Source: Hyphomicrobiales bacterium (lineage in GTDB: Bacteria; Pseudomonadota; Alphaproteobacteria; Rhizobiales; Rhizobiaceae). From it: a stretch of 64,000 nt of DNA. This document shows, piece after piece, positions 52,568 to 61,239 of the stretch. Made by a program: the position numbers and the translations under genes. Under the pieces are notes generated by a model that saw only the letters and a list, made by a program, of their open reading frames with translations, had not been told where the DNA came from and did not search any database. Location of the stretch: the NCBI GenBank assembly GCA_900466475.1, contig UBMI01000019.1, forward strand, positions 152,703-216,702. The letters run 5' to 3'. Position 1 is the first letter of the stretch. The number at the start of each line of letters is the position of its first letter.

Positions 52568-53559
52568 GGCTTTGCCCATCCCTGGATGCGGGCGGCATTG
52601 TCGGCCACCCATTTTTCCGCATAGGCGGCAGGCGGTGTGCGCTCCACCTGCAGCGCGTAGGTCATCATGGTCACTTCCTGCGGCGTCAGGTCGACCTTCT
52701 GCAGGAAGGCGGCGACATCGGCATGTTTCTGACCGAAGGTTGCCGACCAGGCGATGTGGAATTCCGATGGCGGCCAGGCGACATCGGCCTTCGAATGCTC
52801 GATCCAGAGAGGATCGCTGCCGGGCGCGATCTTCCATTCTGCGGGATCATAGGCCGGTTCCTGCAGCCGTATCACCTTGTGCAGCTCGAAGACGTTGTGC
52901 GGCGCGTAGCAGGCAAAGACCATCGGCCTGCCGGTGGCGACGGCGGCATCGACGGCGGCCATGCCGACATCCTCTTCCGCTTCCACCAGCGCCAGATTTT
53001 TAGCGTAGCCGTAGCTCAGGGCGCGTACCCGCTCGATGCTTGCCGAGGTCCAGGTTGGTGCACCAATCCAAAGCTCGCCGCGGCCATCACCGTCAGTGTC
53101 GAGCAGGGCGCCCTTTTCAGGGTCCGAGAGGTCCTTGACGCTCTTGATGCCGGCCTTTTCGGCGTCCTCGGTGGCGCAGAGGCCCTGCCAGGCGGCAACG
53201 GCGCGTTTTGCCAGAATTACCGCCTTCTTGTCATCGACATATTTTTCGATCGCCGCATCGAGGTTCGGCCGCCAGACCTCCGGGTGGATGTCGAGCTCGC
53301 CGCTCTCGAGACCGGCAAAGGCATTGAGCTCGCCCATCTCGCGCAGGTCGGCCTCGAGGCCGAATGTCTTGCCGATCGCAACCTTGAGAATATTGGCGGT
53401 CGCCTGGCCGGACGGCCAGTTGGGCACGGCGATGACGAGATCGGCGGCCTGGACGGCGTGCGCCGAGCCGGAAGCGATGAAGATCGATGCCGTCACGGCA
53501 AGCATGGCTCTCGCCCGAAAGCGCTGCCGTTGCGGATTTTCCCTCTGACGATGTCTCAA
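52564..53559 (-). CDS. Glycine betaine/proline-type ABC binding protein (OpuAC-like)
   Basis: 331 residues from TTG 53559, 5 bases behind GGAGGG; the in-frame region upstream to 53721 lacks a ribosome site. A signal peptide (AMLAVTASIFIASGSAHA) precedes the OpuAC-type fold: AVPNWPSGQATANILK, HPEVWRPN, GAPTWTSASIERVR and AEWKIAPGSDPLWIEHS. The several Trp suit a betaine-binding aromatic cage. No permease or ATPase is adjacent, so it is an orphan binding protein. Its gene overlaps the L,D-transpeptidase gene by four bases. Confidence 0.88.
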   Translation of the reverse strand: MRHRQRENPQRQRFRARAMLAVTASIFIASGSAHAVQAADLVIAVPNWPSGQATANILKVAIGKTFGLEADLREMGELNAFAGLESGELDIHPEVWRPNLDAAIEKYVDDKKAVILAKRAVAAWQGLCATEDAEKAGIKSVKDLSDPEKGALLDTDGDGRGELWIGAPTWTSASIERVRALSYGYAKNLALVEAEEDVGMAAVDAAVATGRPMVFACYAPHNVFELHKVIRLQEPAYDPAEWKIAPGSDPLWIEHSKADVAWPPSEFHIAWSATFGQKHADVAAFLQKVDLTPQEVTMMTYALQVERTPPAAYAEKWVADNAARIQGWAKP

Positions 53560-53601
53560 AGAAACCCTCCGTTTCCGCTCCCCAGCTGGCCCGAGTCCTA
53601 A

Positions 53602-53612
53602 GCACATTGTGC
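53602..53612. promoter_or_regulatory. Short palindrome upstream of the OpuAC-type gene
   Basis: GCACA-T-TGTGC is a perfect inverted repeat 43 bases before the TTG start of the betaine-type binding protein. It may be an operator, but the arms are short. Confidence 0.3.
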
Positions 53613-53810
53613 ACATGCCGGGGAAGTACGTTACGGTAAACTCCGGCGTAAATTCAGGAGTTGAACCGCGAAGCGGGGAAGGTCTCGGGTCGCCGCTGCG
53701 CTCTGCAGAGACTTTCCTCAATCACTGCGGCCTCACACGAAAAACCGGACTTGCCCCGAATCCGCGAATAAGGTTTCGTGGCCGCGTTTCAGCAGGACCC
53801 CAGCACGCCC

Positions 53811-54596
53811 ATGTTTGTTTTCGCCAAGATTTTCTGGATCGTTTCCCAGCCGGTGACGATCTTCTTCCTCCTGATGGCGCTCAGCGTGCTTCTGATGTTC
53901 TTTTCCTTCCGGCGCTCCGCCATCGCGGCCGGGCTCCTGTCGCTGGTCCTCATCTTCGTCAGCTTTTACACCACATCAGGTGCGCTGATCGTGCAGGAGC
54001 TGGAGGATCGTTTTCCGCGGCCGGCCGCACCTGCCGATGTCGCCTGCATTGTCCTGCTTGGCGGCGGGATCGCGACAAAGGTCGACGGCGTGCGCGGCGG
54101 CTACAACCTGGATGACGCAGCCGATCGCTATGTCGAAACGGTGCGGCTGGCCGGTGTCTATCCCAATGCCAAGGTCATCATGTCGGGCGGCGATGGCAGT
54201 CTTCTCGGCGGCTACGTCAAGGAAGCGGACGTCATCCGCAGGATGTTCGACGATTTCCATATCGATCCGGCTCGCGTCGAATATGACACGCAGTCGCGCG
54301 ATACCTATGAGAACGCCATCAATACAAGGGTGATCCTGCAGCGGCTGAACCTCAACCACTGCCTGCTCGTGACATCGGGTTTCCACATGCCACGGGCAGT
54401 GGCAATCTTCCGCAATCTCGGCATGGATGTCACACCCTGGTCCGCAGATTACCGCACGACCGGTGAAGAGGGCCTGACGCTGTCGGTCGGCCATCCGATT
54501 GACAATGTCGACCTGTTGACGACGGGCATCCGGGAATGGATCGGCATCGTCGCCTATTATTTCGCCGGGCGCGTCTCGACGCTCTATCCGCAGTGA
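53811..54596 (+). CDS. YdcF/SanA-family (DUF218) membrane protein
   Basis: 261 residues from ATG 53811 (an in-frame GTG 53778 is possible). Two N-terminal membrane helices precede the DUF218 domain: CIVLLGGGIATKVDGVRGG, YPNAKVIMSGGDGSLLGGYVKEADVIRRMF, EYDTQSRDTYENA and LLVTSGFHMPRAVAIFRNLG. In E. coli the ElyC and SanA members of this group affect envelope and peptidoglycan precursor biology. It is divergent from the OpuAC-type gene. Confidence 0.88.
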   Translation: MFVFAKIFWIVSQPVTIFFLLMALSVLLMFFSFRRSAIAAGLLSLVLIFVSFYTTSGALIVQELEDRFPRPAAPADVACIVLLGGGIATKVDGVRGGYNLDDAADRYVETVRLAGVYPNAKVIMSGGDGSLLGGYVKEADVIRRMFDDFHIDPARVEYDTQSRDTYENAINTRVILQRLNLNHCLLVTSGFHMPRAVAIFRNLGMDVTPWSADYRTTGEEGLTLSVGHPIDNVDLLTTGIREWIGIVAYYFAGRVSTLYPQ

Positions 54597-54767
54597 AGGT
54601 ACGCGGTCTTCGACGGCAAGACTTCCGCCGGATAGAAACCTGGTACGATCGATCAGCGACGAGCTTCCTTGCAGCCGTCTGTGGCGCCGCCACTGTCACC
54701 GGCTGGTCATGACTCGGGGTATGGATTCACGGCAAGCAGCCGGACGAGAGCAGCGTTTCCTTCGCTC

Positions 54768-55199
54768 TCACTTGGCGGCGCCAAGTAGGTAGCCCCCGTC
54801 CCAGTGATAGATCTGCTTGTCGTCGACCGTGACCTTGACGACCGCCTGGAACCCGGCAAGCGTTCCGCTGCCGGCATGGAACGCACAGGTTCCCTGCATC
54901 GGGCTGGCAGTGTCGTAGGTGACGCAGTACCCGACCGCCGTGTCTCCGTTTCCGACGGCAATAACAGCCGTGCTGCTGCCGAAAAGGGGACTGCCGGTCA
55001 CCGGCCCATAGTACAAGATCTTGGTGCCTGCCGGGATCGCCGCGAGGTTCGATTCCGTAATGGTGCAGAAGCTCGGGGTCTCGCCGGTGTACTGGCTGCA
55101 TTCCTTGGAAATCTTTAGCGGTTGCATAGCCGGCGCAGCGGACGCCACGGACGTTAGTGCCAGGATGGCACTGGCTGACAGGATTAACAGTCTGCTCAT
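54768..55199 (-). CDS. Secreted protein, possible allene-oxide-cyclase-like barrel
   Basis: 143 residues from ATG 55199, behind GGGAG. A Sec signal peptide (LILSASAILALTSVASA, cleaved near 24) precedes a beta-rich domain with two Cys pairs (CSQYTGETPSFC, YCVTYDTASPMQGTC). The segments GTCAFHAGSGTLAGFQAVVKVTV and IYHWDGGYL resemble the dirigent/allene oxide cyclase-like barrels seen in exported bacterial proteins. That fold call is tentative. It is divergent from the glycosyltransferase gene. Confidence 0.65.
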   Translation of the reverse strand: MSRLLILSASAILALTSVASAAPAMQPLKISKECSQYTGETPSFCTITESNLAAIPAGTKILYYGPVTGSPLFGSSTAVIAVGNGDTAVGYCVTYDTASPMQGTCAFHAGSGTLAGFQAVVKVTVDDKQIYHWDGGYLLGAAK

Positions 55200-55414
55200 T
55201 GGCCCACTCCCTATGGTCGAATTAACCTCCCGGATTCTACTCGCTATGTCTTCTCCCAGCAATTCGCCCCTTTGGATCTTCCGGGCGATGGGTTGCGGTC
55301 TGCCTCACCGCCGGCCTGCCATGAGTGCGGACCCTGGCGAATTCCGCACTTTTGCTCGCATCGGAACATGGCTATATGTTTGCGCGGGGCAGTATCGGGC
55401 GCCAGGGAGCTCTC

Positions 55415-56245
55415 TTGAGAATATTGATCATCAGCAGGAAGGCGGAGGAGGTTCGGCGGAGCTTCCAGATCCGGCAGATGGCCGCACTTGGCCTTTCCTA
55501 CGAGTTTCTCGATGCATTCGAGGCGGCGGACCTGTCGGACGAGGATTGCCAGACGGCCGCCAGCAACTGGCCGAGCCCGACGCGGCGGCAGGACATCGCC
55601 TGCTTCCACTCCCACCGCAAGGCCTGGCAAACAGTGGTCGAGCATGGTGCGAAGACACTCATCCTCGAAGACGATGCGGTGCTGTCAGACGATATCGCGG
55701 CCGTTCTTGCCAATATCGAAGCGCGCAACGAGGCATGGAACACCGTCTACGACCTCGAATTCGCCCCGCGGCGTCATATCCTCAACCGCAAGCGCGCGTG
55801 GCAGGATGAGGCCGGCGGTTTTGGCGCCACCCGCGTCTATCAGAACCGGGTGGGGCTGGCAGGCTATGTCATCGGCCCCGAGGCGGCAAAACGCATGCTC
55901 TCCGAAACCACCAGCTATTCGCTGATCGACGCGCATTTCTGGCACTGCTCCTGGCTCGCCGCCTACCAGATCGAGCCGGCGCCGGTGATTCAACAGCGGT
56001 TTCTGGAAACCGAGGCCGAAAGCGCCGATTTCGTGCGCCCGGAAAAGGACCTGGTCTTCCTGCCGCTCAGCAAGATACGCAGGTTCGCGCGCCGGATGGA
56101 ACTCGAAGGCATCAAGGCGAGAAACCTCATTGCCGGCCTGTTGTGGGGGAAGAAGCGGGATGTTCTCGTCGATCGCTCACGGTTCAACGAGGCCGTGGTG
56201 AAATCGGCCCAGCTGGGGCTGCTGCTGGTGCCGGTGGTCGGGTAG
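55415..56245 (+). CDS. Glycosyltransferase family 25 (LPS-type) protein
   Basis: 276 residues from TTG 55415, 5 bases behind AGGGAG; ATG 55376 is the alternative. GT25 features are present: LRILIISRKAEEVRRSFQIRQM at the start, DIACFHSHRKAWQTVVEHG, LILEDDAVLSDD (DxD-like acidic motif near residue 90) and GYVIGPEAAKRM. Family members such as LgtB/LpsA add galactose or glucose to lipooligosaccharide. It probably acts on an envelope glycan. It is solitary. Confidence 0.88.
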   Translation: MRILIISRKAEEVRRSFQIRQMAALGLSYEFLDAFEAADLSDEDCQTAASNWPSPTRRQDIACFHSHRKAWQTVVEHGAKTLILEDDAVLSDDIAAVLANIEARNEAWNTVYDLEFAPRRHILNRKRAWQDEAGGFGATRVYQNRVGLAGYVIGPEAAKRMLSETTSYSLIDAHFWHCSWLAAYQIEPAPVIQQRFLETEAESADFVRPEKDLVFLPLSKIRRFARRMELEGIKARNLIAGLLWGKKRDVLVDRSRFNEAVVKSAQLGLLLVPVVG

Positions 56246-56256
56246 GCAGCGTCCTT

Positions 56257-56297
56257 CTCTTCTCTCATTCCTGTGCTTGTCAGAGGAGTGAGGAAGG
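56257..56297. repeat. Diverged copy of the CTGTG/CACAG intergenic repeat
   Basis: CTCATTCCTGTGCTTGTC, followed by AGAGGAGTGAGG, matches the reverse complement of the repeat at 44839-44875 with a few changes. It lies just after the GT25 gene. Confidence 0.45.
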
Positions 56298-56450
56298 AAG
56301 GTTGTGGGCTCACCACTCAATCCAGCCAATAATACCCTGATGTTACGCCGCTCACGATCTGACACGGGCAGCTTTTCAGGGAGGTTGTTGACAAGGTGCG
56401 GCCGCCGTATTCAGCTGCGCTTTTCTGATGTCGATGAGGTCAGTTCCGGC

Positions 56451-56933
56451 GTGTCGTTTGAGGTTTCCGTCAATATTGAAACTGCGCTGCAGAGCGAAGT
56501 CTCGGCACTTCTGTCACAGTCGGATTCTGTCGCCGCTGTCCTCTATCCGGGTGAATACCGGCGGCCGATCACCGCGGAGTCGCTGGCAAAGCCGGGCACG
56601 CATGTCCTTATTGCGCGTCTCGCCGAGAGGGCGGTCGGACTTTGCGTTCTGTTTGAGCGCGGTGACGGAACCACGGAACTCAAACGCATGATCGTGGATG
56701 CCGGCGCACGGGGGGCGGGTGTTGGCATGGCGTTGCTTCGGCGAGCGGAGGCTCAGGCCCTGACGCTCGGAGCTTGGGCCATGCTGCTCGAAGTCGGAAC
56801 GCGCAATACCGAAGCACAGCAACTGTACCGCCGCGGCGGGTACGCGCCATGCGAGCCTTTTGCGCCCTATACGGCGACATCAATAAGTCTCTTCATGACG
56901 CGGGTGCTGACAGAGATCGCACCGGGACGATAG
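56451..56933 (+). CDS. GNAT-family N-acetyltransferase
   Basis: About 160 residues from GTG 56451, which has GAGG upstream and gives the usual GNAT length; ATG 56340 would add an unusual N-terminal part. Motif A is LKRMIVDAGARGAGVGMALLRRAEAQAL (GAGVG for RGxGxG/A) and motif B includes NTEAQQLYRRGGYAPCEPF. The substrate is unknown. It precedes the MFS gene on the same strand by about 170 bases. Confidence 0.8.
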   Translation: MSFEVSVNIETALQSEVSALLSQSDSVAAVLYPGEYRRPITAESLAKPGTHVLIARLAERAVGLCVLFERGDGTTELKRMIVDAGARGAGVGMALLRRAEAQALTLGAWAMLLEVGTRNTEAQQLYRRGGYAPCEPFAPYTATSISLFMTRVLTEIAPGR

Positions 56934-57103
56934 GACTGCCACGATCCTCAACCGTTGACACCCGCCCGCATATCCCGTATCTCCCGGCCCATGCCAGTCC
57001 TCTGGCCGTAAGCGTTTGACGTCAAGCAACGCACTTATCGATCCTCGCCGGTCGGAGTGCGTTTTTTTGTGCCCGTCGACGAGGGAACAGCCAGGAGGTT
57101 TTC

Positions 57104-58291
57104 ATGGCTTTCCGTCTTACCGGTGATCGCGAGCAGGCCAGGCTTTACCTGCTGACCGCGATCCTCTTCATCTCCTATCTCTGCGTCGCGATCGCGCTTC
57201 CCGTGGTGCCGGTCTTCGTGACGAGTGCGCTCGGCCTGAGCAATGGCTGGGCGGGTCTCGGCGTCGGCATTGCCTTTCTCGCCACCATCCTTACCCGCAG
57301 TTATGCCGGCGGGCTGGCGGATAGCAGGGGCGCCAAGGTCGCCGTGCAGCGCGGGCTCGCCTTCTATGTCGCGGGTGCACTGATCTCGCTTGCCGCGGGG
57401 CTGTCGCTGCAGAACCCGGTTACGGCCTTCGCCATACTGGTTGCCGGGCGGCTGTTGATCGGGCTTGGCGAAAGCCTTGTCGCCGTCGGCGTCATTGCCT
57501 GGGGTATCGGGCTTGTCGGGCCGCAGCGCTCCGGCCGGGTGCTGGCGCTCATCGGCGCGGCGATCTATGGCGCGCTCGGGCTTGGCGGGCCGCTCGGCCT
57601 GCTGCTCCTCGACGACATCGGCTTTGCCGGGACGATGGCCGTCGGCGCTGCGCTGCCCCTGCTGGGGCTTGCGGCAATCCGCAGCGTGCCGGCCGTCGCC
57701 GCCCATCCGGACAGGGAGCGGCCGCCGCTTGCCGCCGTCATCGGCCGCATCTGGCTGCATGGGCTGATCGTCTGCCTGCAGGGCATGGGCTTTGCCGCGA
57801 TCGGCTCCTTCTTCACGCTCTATTTCCGCGATCTCGGCTGGGATCATGCCGGCCTCGGGCTGACTGCCTTCGGCTGCGGCTTCGTGCTGGTGCGCCTCGT
57901 CTTCGGCCACCTGCCGGATCGTTACGGCGGGCTTGCGGTGGCCGTGGTTTCGCTTGCGGTCGAGGCGATGGGGCAGTTGCTGATCTGGACGGCGGCCGAT
58001 CCCACTGTGGCGCTCATCGGCGCCTTCATGACCGGCCTCGGTTGCTCGATGATCTTTCCCGCCATGGGGCGAGAGGTCGTGCATCTCGTGGCCCCGCATC
58101 TGCGCGGCACGGCGCTCGGCGGCTTCTCGGCCTTTCAGGATCTCGCCTACGGACTGACCGGGCCGCTCGCCGGCGTGCTGGCGGACCGGGCTGGTTATGG
58201 CAGCGTGTTTCTGGTCGGCGGAATGACGGCAATCTGCGGATTTGTCGTCGCTGTGGTGTTGCGGAGAAGCAAGGCGGTCACTGCAGGGTGA
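57104..58291 (+). CDS. MFS transporter (YhhS/arabinose-efflux type)
   Basis: 395 residues with about 12 membrane helices, behind AGGAGGTTTTC. The pattern ILFISYLCVAIALPVVPVFV and LATILTRSYAGGLADSRGAKVAVQRG (motif A: GxLADRxGxkxv) fits the YhhS-type MFS group. It is an inner-membrane exporter of uncertain substrate. It converges with a TetR gene across a strong terminator. Confidence 0.9.
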   Translation: MAFRLTGDREQARLYLLTAILFISYLCVAIALPVVPVFVTSALGLSNGWAGLGVGIAFLATILTRSYAGGLADSRGAKVAVQRGLAFYVAGALISLAAGLSLQNPVTAFAILVAGRLLIGLGESLVAVGVIAWGIGLVGPQRSGRVLALIGAAIYGALGLGGPLGLLLLDDIGFAGTMAVGAALPLLGLAAIRSVPAVAAHPDRERPPLAAVIGRIWLHGLIVCLQGMGFAAIGSFFTLYFRDLGWDHAGLGLTAFGCGFVLVRLVFGHLPDRYGGLAVAVVSLAVEAMGQLLIWTAADPTVALIGAFMTGLGCSMIFPAMGREVVHLVAPHLRGTALGGFSAFQDLAYGLTGPLAGVLADRAGYGSVFLVGGMTAICGFVVAVVLRRSKAVTAG

Positions 58292-58309
58292 CGTGCGGCC
58301 TTTCCGTTG

Positions 58310-58339
58310 ATGGAGGCGAGGATGTTTCCTCGCCTCCAT
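58310..58339. terminator. Strong hairpin between convergent genes
   Basis: ATGGAGGCGAGG and CCTCGCCTCCAT form a perfect 12-bp stem with loop ATGTTT, between the MFS and TetR genes. It is the best terminator-like structure in the window; a short T-containing tail follows. Confidence 0.75.
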
Positions 58340-58352
58340 TATCTCTCGCCTT

Positions 58353-59069
58353 TTACGGCTGGTCTTTCCCTGCCGCGCTTTCCGAAACCGTGAGGTTGCC
58401 GGCGATCCTTCGAGCGATGCCACCAAGAAAGAGCTCGATACCGGTCAGGAAGTCGGCGCGGTCGTCATGGTCGGGCACTTTCGGGGCGATGCTCTGCACG
58501 AAGGGGAAATCCTCGGGATCGAGGGCCGATAATCTCAGCGCGATCTCGCCGAGGAATGCGTCGCGCTCGAGATGCTGCATTCGCGCCATCTCGGCATTGG
58601 CCGCGTTCTGGCCCCCCACGCCGAGCACATAGTTCAGAAGTGCGGCCACAACCGTCCATTCATCGTCATGCGGCACGCTCATCGCCCGAACCTGCCGACC
58701 GAGATGTTCGAGGATGCGGATCGTCGGCATCGATCCTGGTGCCTGCGCCAAAGCCGAGCCGAGCCATGGACGCTCATCCAGCGCGTCGAACAGGTCGAGG
58801 GCGAGGGCGCGGATCTTATCTGCGGGAGATCCGCCGGCCGAACGCGCGGCGATCACGTTGATAACGATCGCGTCGGAGGCGGCAACGAGGAGGTCGCTCT
58901 TGTTTTCGACATGCCAGTAGATCGCGCCGGCGCCTGTCTTCAGTCTCTTTGCAAGGGCCTGGAAGGTCAGCCCCTTTTCCCCACCCTCGTCGAGAATGGC
59001 GATGGATGCATCGACGACGCGCTCCCTCGTGAGTGAATCCTGTCTTCGCTTTCCATCGGGTTTTCTCAT
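58353..59069 (-). CDS. TetR-family regulator divergent from a TetX-like gene
   Basis: 238 residues. The HTH region reads VVDASIAILDEGGEKGLTFQALAKRLKTGAGAIYWHVENKSDLL (about residues 18-61); the YWHVxNK end is typical of the branch with tetracycline-type TetR. The C-terminal domain is long, as in the TetR_C group. It starts 78 bases from a divergent FAD monooxygenase gene, and two 15-bp operator-like repeats lie between. Confidence 0.92.
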   Translation of the reverse strand: MRKPDGKRRQDSLTRERVVDASIAILDEGGEKGLTFQALAKRLKTGAGAIYWHVENKSDLLVAASDAIVINVIAARSAGGSPADKIRALALDLFDALDERPWLGSALAQAPGSMPTIRILEHLGRQVRAMSVPHDDEWTVVAALLNYVLGVGGQNAANAEMARMQHLERDAFLGEIALRLSALDPEDFPFVQSIAPKVPDHDDRADFLTGIELFLGGIARRIAGNLTVSESAAGKDQP

Positions 59070-59077
59070 ACCTCATC

Positions 59078-59107
59078 TTGACATGGATGGAACGACATTC
59101 CAACTAT
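59078..59107 (+). promoter_or_regulatory. Promoter of the TetX-like gene
   Basis: TTGACA (59078-59083), 18 bases, then AACTAT (59102-59107), oriented to the monooxygenase gene at 59147. The -10 element is weak. Both operator copies overlap or abut it, which fits repression by the divergent TetR-type protein. Confidence 0.45.
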
Positions 59108-59121
59108 GGAATGACATTCCA
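59088..59121. promoter_or_regulatory. Twin 15-bp operator-like palindromes
   Basis: TGGAACGACATTCCA (59088-59102) and TGGAATGACATTCCA (59107-59121) are the same dyad, TGGAAY-GAC-ATTCCA, repeated with centres 19 bases apart. The second is perfectly symmetric in its 6-bp arms. They occupy the short gap between the TetR-family gene and the monooxygenase, as expected for its operators. Confidence 0.7.
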
Positions 59122-59146
59122 TTTTAAATAATTCCGGAGAACTGAC

Positions 59147-60289
59147 ATGCATATTCCGATTGCCATTATCGGCGCCGGCCTCGGCGGCCTCGTCCTTGCG
59201 CGGGTCCTTCACATCAACGGCATCCGCGCTACGGTCTATGAAGGCGATGCCTCTCCCGAGGCGAGATTGCAGGGCGGTATGCTCGACATCCACGATTTCA
59301 ACGGCCAGCTCGGCCTGAAGGATGCGGGCCTTTACGAACAGTTCCTTGACCTTATCCATCCCGGCGGACAGCAATCCCGCTTCTTCGACAAGGACGGGAC
59401 GCTTCTCATGGACAATCCCGATGACGGGAAGGGCGGGCGCCCCGAAGTGCAGCGAGGCGAACTGAGGCGCATTCTCCTGGAGTCCCTGCCGGAGGATGCG
59501 GTGCACTGGGGCCACAAGCTCTCGTCGGCGCGATCCCTTGGCGATGGACGGCACGAACTCATATTCGCCGACGGGCAGCTTGCGACGACCGATCTGCTGA
59601 TCGGCGCCGACGGCGCCTGGTCGAAAGTGCGGCCGCTCCTGACGGATGCGACGCCGACCTATAGCGGGCTGGTTTTCTTCGAGACATGGCTCAACGATGC
59701 CGATGTCCATCACCGCGACAGCGCGCAGGCTGTTGGTGGCGGCTCCATGTTCGCGCTCGCGCCCGGCAAGGGCATCATGGCGCATCGCGAGCCGAACGGG
59801 GTGCTGCACGCCTATATCGCCCTGCGAAGGCCGAAGGCGTGGGTCGAGAGCATCGATGTCTCCAACCGGGTAGCTGCCACAAGCCGCATTGCCGCGGAAT
59901 TCGACGGCTGGGCTCCACCGCTGACGGCGCTGATCACCGGATGCGACGTGGGGCCGGTGCCACGTATCATCCACACGCTGCCGGAGACGCATCGATGGAG
60001 CCGGGTTCCCGGCGTGACTCTTCTCGGCGATGCCGCGCATCTGATGGTGCCGTCGGGAGAAGGCGCCAATCTCGCGATCTATGACGGCGCCGAACTCGGC
60101 AAGTCCATCGCGGCATCGTCTGGCGATATCGAGGCAGCACTGCTTGCATATGAAAGGGAGCTCTTTGCGCGCAGTACGACAGCGGCAGTGGAGGCTTCCA
60201 AGCTCACCATGCTTCTGTTCGGCGAAACGGCCCCTTACGGGCTGGTCGAGGCTTTCGAGCAGGAGCTTCTCGGGATCCCGAATTCCTGA
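59147..60289 (+). CDS. TetX-like FAD-dependent monooxygenase
   Basis: 380 residues. It has the FAD motif IAIIGAGLGGLVLARVL (GxGxxG near residues 9-14), VYEGDASPEARLQGGMLDIHDFNGQLGLKDAGL, LLIGADGAWSKVR and a C-terminal LLGDAAHLMVPSGEGANLAIYDGAEL. The order and wording of these blocks follow TetX-type class A flavin monooxygenases, which hydroxylate tetracyclines. Many relatives have other substrates, so the drug activity is unproven. The divergent TetR-family gene strengthens the resemblance. Confidence 0.88.
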   Translation: MHIPIAIIGAGLGGLVLARVLHINGIRATVYEGDASPEARLQGGMLDIHDFNGQLGLKDAGLYEQFLDLIHPGGQQSRFFDKDGTLLMDNPDDGKGGRPEVQRGELRRILLESLPEDAVHWGHKLSSARSLGDGRHELIFADGQLATTDLLIGADGAWSKVRPLLTDATPTYSGLVFFETWLNDADVHHRDSAQAVGGGSMFALAPGKGIMAHREPNGVLHAYIALRRPKAWVESIDVSNRVAATSRIAAEFDGWAPPLTALITGCDVGPVPRIIHTLPETHRWSRVPGVTLLGDAAHLMVPSGEGANLAIYDGAELGKSIAASSGDIEAALLAYERELFARSTTAAVEASKLTMLLFGETAPYGLVEAFEQELLGIPNS

Positions 60290-60409
60290 GACCGACGTCG
60301 GGGCAGGTTGCCTGAGCGAAAGAGAAACGCCATCGCGGTGAAGGCCATCAATCTTGTCCTGCCGCTGCGATGACCCATCTCCCTGATGGCGACATCGGGG
60401 GACACTTCC

Positions 60410-60964
60410 ATGCCAACACAGATCCTCTTCATCCAGGGCGCGGGCGAAACCACGCATGACCAGTGGGACAACAAGCTCGTCGACAGCCTGGCGCGTGAAC
60501 TCGGCGATGCCTACGCCATCCGCTATCCCCGCATGCCCGATGAGGGCGATCCGCATTACAAGGCCTGGAAAGCGGCCATCATCGCCGAGTTCCGGACCCT
60601 TGAGGATGGCGCCATCCTGATCGGCCATTCCTTCGGCGGCACCGTGCTTCTGCATACGCTTGCCGAGGACTGGCCGGCATTCGAGCCGGGTGCGGTCATC
60701 CTCATCGCGCCGCCCTTCATGGGCGAGGGCGGGTGGGAGAGCGATGAGATTGCCGAGTGCGACGACTTTTCCGCAAGCCTGCCGGAGGGCCTGCCCGTGC
60801 TCATCTATCACGGCAGCGAGGACGATACCGTGCCCTTTGCCCATATCGAGCTTTACGCCAGGGCGATCCCGGATGCGGTCGTCTGCGCGCTGCCGGGGCG
60901 CGATCATCAGCTCGACAGCGATCTCGCCGACGTCGCCAAGGATATAGTCTCGCTGGACGCATAG
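60410..60964 (+). CDS. Small alpha/beta hydrolase
   Basis: 184 residues from ATG 60410, behind GGGGGACACTTCC; an in-frame ATG at 60386 is possible. It has LFIQGAGETTHDQWDNKLVD at the start, the nucleophile motif IGHSFGGTV near residue 71, Asp in GSEDDTVPF and His in PGRDHQL. The size and order suit the RBBP9/YdeN-type serine hydrolases or small esterases. It follows the TetX-like gene after 120 bases and may share its transcript. Confidence 0.85.
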   Translation: MPTQILFIQGAGETTHDQWDNKLVDSLARELGDAYAIRYPRMPDEGDPHYKAWKAAIIAEFRTLEDGAILIGHSFGGTVLLHTLAEDWPAFEPGAVILIAPPFMGEGGWESDEIAECDDFSASLPEGLPVLIYHGSEDDTVPFAHIELYARAIPDAVVCALPGRDHQLDSDLADVAKDIVSLDA

Positions 60965-61047
60965 GCGGCCGCCCCATTCCATCCGACAACCATTGCCATC
61001 GCATCCTCCTGCATCGCTGAAATCAAAGCCGATGCAGGAGCTGGCGC

Positions 61048-61239
61048 ATGGTGTCTGAGCATTCCGGAACAAGAGATAAGGTGGCGGAGCAGGCCGGTCG
61101 CCGCCCTCATGCCATCGACATGATCCAGCCGCTGGCCGGCCTCTTTCTTGCTGCCGGCTTCGTGGTCCTGCTCGCCGGCCGCCATGAGCGGCAGCTCATC
61201 CGTGCGGAGCGCATCCAGCAGGAGGTCGTCGTTCGATGA
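61048..61239 (+). CDS. Hypothetical 63-residue membrane protein
   Basis: The frame starts at ATG 61048 and has one hydrophobic stretch, LAGLFLAAGFVVLLAG (near residues 28-43), between charged ends. It ends in ATGA overlap with the next gene, which supports it as real. Function unknown. Confidence 0.6.
   Translation: MVSEHSGTRDKVAEQAGRRPHAIDMIQPLAGLFLAAGFVVLLAGRHERQLIRAERIQQEVVVR

Noticed and set aside
57035..58426. A 463-residue minus-strand open frame
   Set aside because: It is antisense to the MFS gene, has a charged low-complexity composition and crosses the strong terminator.
59066..61072. A 668-residue minus-strand open frame
   Set aside because: It lies opposite the TetX-like and alpha/beta hydrolase genes and has no recognisable domain or ribosome site.
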